Of a stretch of 64,000 nucleotides of DNA, positions 61,869 to 64,000 are shown piece by piece. The position numbers and the translations under genes are program-made. The notes under the pieces were generated by a model, which made no database searches, was not told the origin of the DNA, and saw only the letters and a list, made by a program, of their open reading frames with translations. The number at the start of each line of letters is the position of its first letter. Position 1 is the stretch's first letter. This DNA comes from Aliarcobacter sp. (GTDB lineage: Bacteria > Campylobacterota > Campylobacteria > Campylobacterales > Arcobacteraceae). The stretch is from positions 1-64,000 of the forward strand of contig JAQTXA010000007.1 of assembly GCA_028689025.1 (NCBI GenBank), given 5' to 3'.

Positions 61869-62069
61869 TTATTTTTTAATATCAGATTGTTCTTGTGTTC
61901 CTACATAATCACTTGGAACAGAAGTAGTTTTTAAATAAGCAAAAATTCCACCAACAATTAAACAAAAAATCACCACAAATCTTACAGTATTTCTTTTTTG
62001 TTTAGATTCATTACCATTGTAATCATCAATTTTTTCTAAACTAGGTTCACCCTTATTTAATTTACTCAT
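61869..62069 (-). CDS. Small single-pass membrane protein of unknown function
   Basis: This 66-residue protein has a charged N-terminus (MSKLNKGEPSLEKIDDYNGN), one membrane helix (VRFVVIFCLIVGGIFAYLKT, about residues 29-48) and a short hydrophilic tail (DYVGTQEQSDIKK). It probably sits in the inner membrane. It is 14 nt upstream of the barrel-protein gene and 35 nt after the glutamate dehydrogenase gene on the same strand, so it may be part of one transcript. An AAAGGA precedes the ATG. Confidence 0.6.
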   Translation of the reverse strand: MSKLNKGEPSLEKIDDYNGNESKQKRNTVRFVVIFCLIVGGIFAYLKTTSVPSDYVGTQEQSDIKK

Positions 62070-62104
62070 AAAAAATCCTTTTTATTTTTGTGACTATACA
62101 AAAT

Positions 62105-64000
62105 TTATATTAATGATACCATTAACTGATTAACAGTAACCGCTATATCTTTAATATCTTTGTTTTCTTTTACCATAAATGTATCTAAATGGTCTCTTAT
62201 TTTGAAAAAGACTTGTTTTTCATTAGCAATAAAATTAGCAAAAGCAACATCAGGAGCTTCATTTACCCTTTGGAAATCTAATATTTTTTTTGTATAGTGA
62301 ACAACAATATATTCAACAAATTGTAAAACTTGATTTCTTAAAGCCATATCAGTTGAGTTAGCTATTTTAACCCTATTTAAAGCCACGATAATATCTAGGA
62401 TATTAAACTCATGGATTAATGAATAAAACAACACAATAACGTCTTTAAATGAGTGTGGAGTGTTCTCTTTAATAATAATTGCAGCAATTGCAAATCTTAA
62501 ATAATCAATTACACTATAAAATTTATTAAACTCTTCATCACCTTCAATGATAACCTCAACTTTTTCATTATGAACTTCTGATAAAAGTGCAAATAGTTCA
62601 GCTTTATGGTCAAGTATATGAACAGAATCTAACTGATTTTTTTGAAGATATTTAACCATCCATTTTGTACTAGCATATAAAACATATTCAAGTTTATTTA
62701 TTAATTTATATTGTTCATCAATAGGCATAATTGCATCTTGAGCATAGATTTTTTCTCTAATTTCTTTAGAACCAAATAGTAATTTTAAAACTAAATATGA
62801 TTTTATTTTTAGTAAAAATTTATCATTTCCAAGTTTTGCATAATCTGAAATAAAAGTAATTCCTTGATGATTTATAACAATATCAGCCATCATAGTTGCA
62901 ATTATCTCTCTTTTTAGTGGATGATTTGCAATTTGTTGCTCATAAGCTCCAACAAATGTTTTTGGAAAATATCTAAATAGATATTGTTGGCAAAAAGCTT
63001 CATCTATAAGGGCTGATTCTAATAATATTTTTTTAATAAATATTTTACAGTATGATAACAATGAACCTAAAACAGGTCTCACGATTGAGCCATTAATATC
63101 AACAATATCACTTATGTTTTCATTTTTAGGAATATAAAAATCTCTTCTATTAAATGCCTCAACTTCGTTTTCTAAAACTTCAATAGATTTTAAATAATCA
63201 TTTGGATATTTTCTTGAAAATTGTTCATCAACTGAAATCATACAAGCTTGGTCATAGTTACTTCTTAGAACTAATTGCACAACAGCTTGTGTTAAAGAGT
63301 GCAGAGTTTCGTTTGTTTGTTTTTCATTTAAAATACCTTGATTTTTAATAATATTTAACAAAATTTTTAAGTTTACTTCATGGTCAGAAGTATTAACTCC
63401 AGCTGCATTATCAATGGCATCAAGATTTATTCTTCCACCATTTAGAGCAAATTCAATTCTTGCTTTTTGTGTGAAACCTAAATTTCCACCCTCACAAACA
63501 ATTTTTGCTTTTAATTCACTTGCATCAACTCTTACTGCTTCATTTTGTTTATCACCTAAATCAAGACTATTTTCATCACTTGCTTTTACATAAGTTCCAA
63601 CTCCACCATTAAATAATAAATCCACATCTAATGTTAGAAGTTTTCTACAAAGCTCTTCCCCTGAAATTGTTTTTTTAGTACATTTTATTAATTCTTGAAT
63701 TTGAGGAGTTAATTCAATTTGTTTATCACTTCTTTTAAAAACTCCACCACCTTGTGAAATTAAAGATAAATCATAATTTTCCCAACCACCATCTTTTGAT
63801 TCAAATAATCTTTTTCTCTCTAAATATGATTTTTCTAAATCAGGATTTGGGTCAATAAAAATCTCTTTTTGTGAAATTGCCCCAAGAAGTTTAAATTTTT
63901 CAGATTCCATCATTCCATTTCCAAAAACATCTCCACTCATAGAACCAATTCCAATAACTGAAATCTCTTGTTTATGAATATCAATGCCCTCTTCTATGAA
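62105..64000 (-). CDS. Large NAD-specific glutamate dehydrogenase, C-terminal part
   Basis: The last 631 residues of a large glutamate dehydrogenase run off the window's right edge, with the 5' end outside. The catalytic-domain part reads VIGIGSMSGDVFGNGMMES (NAD-binding/catalytic region). It continues with KLLGAISQKEIFIDPNPDLE, LLTLDVDLLFNGGVGTYVKA, KIVCEGGNLGFTQKARIEFA and NAAGVNTSDHEVNLKILLNI. The helical C-terminal domain typical of large GDHs follows. It oxidises glutamate to 2-oxoglutarate using NAD. A truncated start inside the window (ATG at 63940) is only an internal Met. Confidence 0.92.
   Translation of the reverse strand, partial: FIEEGIDIHKQEISVIGIGSMSGDVFGNGMMESEKFKLLGAISQKEIFIDPNPDLEKSYLERKRLFESKDGGWENYDLSLISQGGGVFKRSDKQIELTPQIQELIKCTKKTISGEELCRKLLTLDVDLLFNGGVGTYVKASDENSLDLGDKQNEAVRVDASELKAKIVCEGGNLGFTQKARIEFALNGGRINLDAIDNAAGVNTSDHEVNLKILLNIIKNQGILNEKQTNETLHSLTQAVVQLVLRSNYDQACMISVDEQFSRKYPNDYLKSIEVLENEVEAFNRRDFYIPKNENISDIVDINGSIVRPVLGSLLSYCKIFIKKILLESALIDEAFCQQYLFRYFPKTFVGAYEQQIANHPLKREIIATMMADIVINHQGITFISDYAKLGNDKFLLKIKSYLVLKLLFGSKEIREKIYAQDAIMPIDEQYKLINKLEYVLYASTKWMVKYLQKNQLDSVHILDHKAELFALLSEVHNEKVEVIIEGDEEFNKFYSVIDYLRFAIAAIIIKENTPHSFKDVIVLFYSLIHEFNILDIIVALNRVKIANSTDMALRNQVLQFVEYIVVHYTKKILDFQRVNEAPDVAFANFIANEKQVFFKIRDHLDTFMVKENKDIKDIAVTVNQLMVSLI

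Noticed and set aside
1-64000. CRISPR arrays or insertion sequences
   Set aside because: No regularly spaced direct repeats and no transposase motifs were seen in any frame.

Overview
The window comes from an AT-rich Campylobacterota genome, most likely the Arcobacter group (Aliarcobacter or a close relative). Evidence for this is a CiaB-type invasion protein, a short (409 aa) Pgi, very many c-di-GMP and histidine-kinase genes, -10 boxes (TATAAT) without clear -35 boxes, and frequent TTG starts. No plasmid or phage replication genes, insertion sequence or CRISPR array was seen. The window is chromosomal and opens and closes inside genes.

Layout: 0.3-4 kb holds galU, pgi, a YhcH-type protein and an AEC transporter. 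4-9 kb holds a PAS histidine kinase, a TauE/SafE exporter, exonuclease III, a TPMT-like methyltransferase and small proteins. 9-15 kb is a complete RND efflux operon (outer membrane factor, adaptor, permease) divergent from a MarR regulator, with a perfect 30-bp palindrome between them. 15-17.8 kb encodes a REC-kinase protein and a GAF-like kinase in tandem. 17.9-18.3 kb is a tRNA cluster (Gln, Tyr, Phe, Leu). 18.5-27.7 kb has an FMN reductase, a PAS-GGDEF-EAL protein, PhoH2, a 39-aa Cys-rich membrane protein, an HD phosphohydrolase, PdxH, a chemoreceptor and a parvulin. 27.7-35 kb has a NIT-GAF-PAS-GGDEF protein, the helicase DbpA, a DedA protein and two proteins with degenerate GGDEF domains. 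34.9-37.7 kb is an operon for 5-oxoprolinase (pxpABC) led by an unrecognised gene.

38.6-53 kb is accessory in character: a GNAT, a MntA/HepT toxin-antitoxin pair, a long foldback repeat, htpG, an RHH/PIN pair, an HExxH protein, a decayed RhuM-like remnant, ciaB, a Fic protein and a GmrSD-type DUF262/DUF1524 protein. 53-56.8 kb is a LetA/LetB-type lipid transport locus with LetA split into two genes. 56.9-60 kb pairs a truncated globin with a haem-motif (CxxCH) GGDEF-EAL sensor. The window ends with a SagB-type oxidoreductase, a small outer-membrane protein, a small membrane protein and the C-terminal part of a large NAD-glutamate dehydrogenase.

The most unusual signal concerns translation starts. 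Three genes (the HD protein, dbpA and the gene leading the pxp operon) have coding sequence that runs well upstream of any ATG/GTG/TTG. In each, a good Shine-Dalgarno sequence sits 6-7 nt before an in-frame ATA, ATT and ATA respectively. With the ATT start, DbpA becomes 457 aa and regains its Q motif and Walker A motif. A near-perfect CIRCE element lies upstream of htpG. Several convergent gene pairs share perfect hairpins that contain both stop codons.
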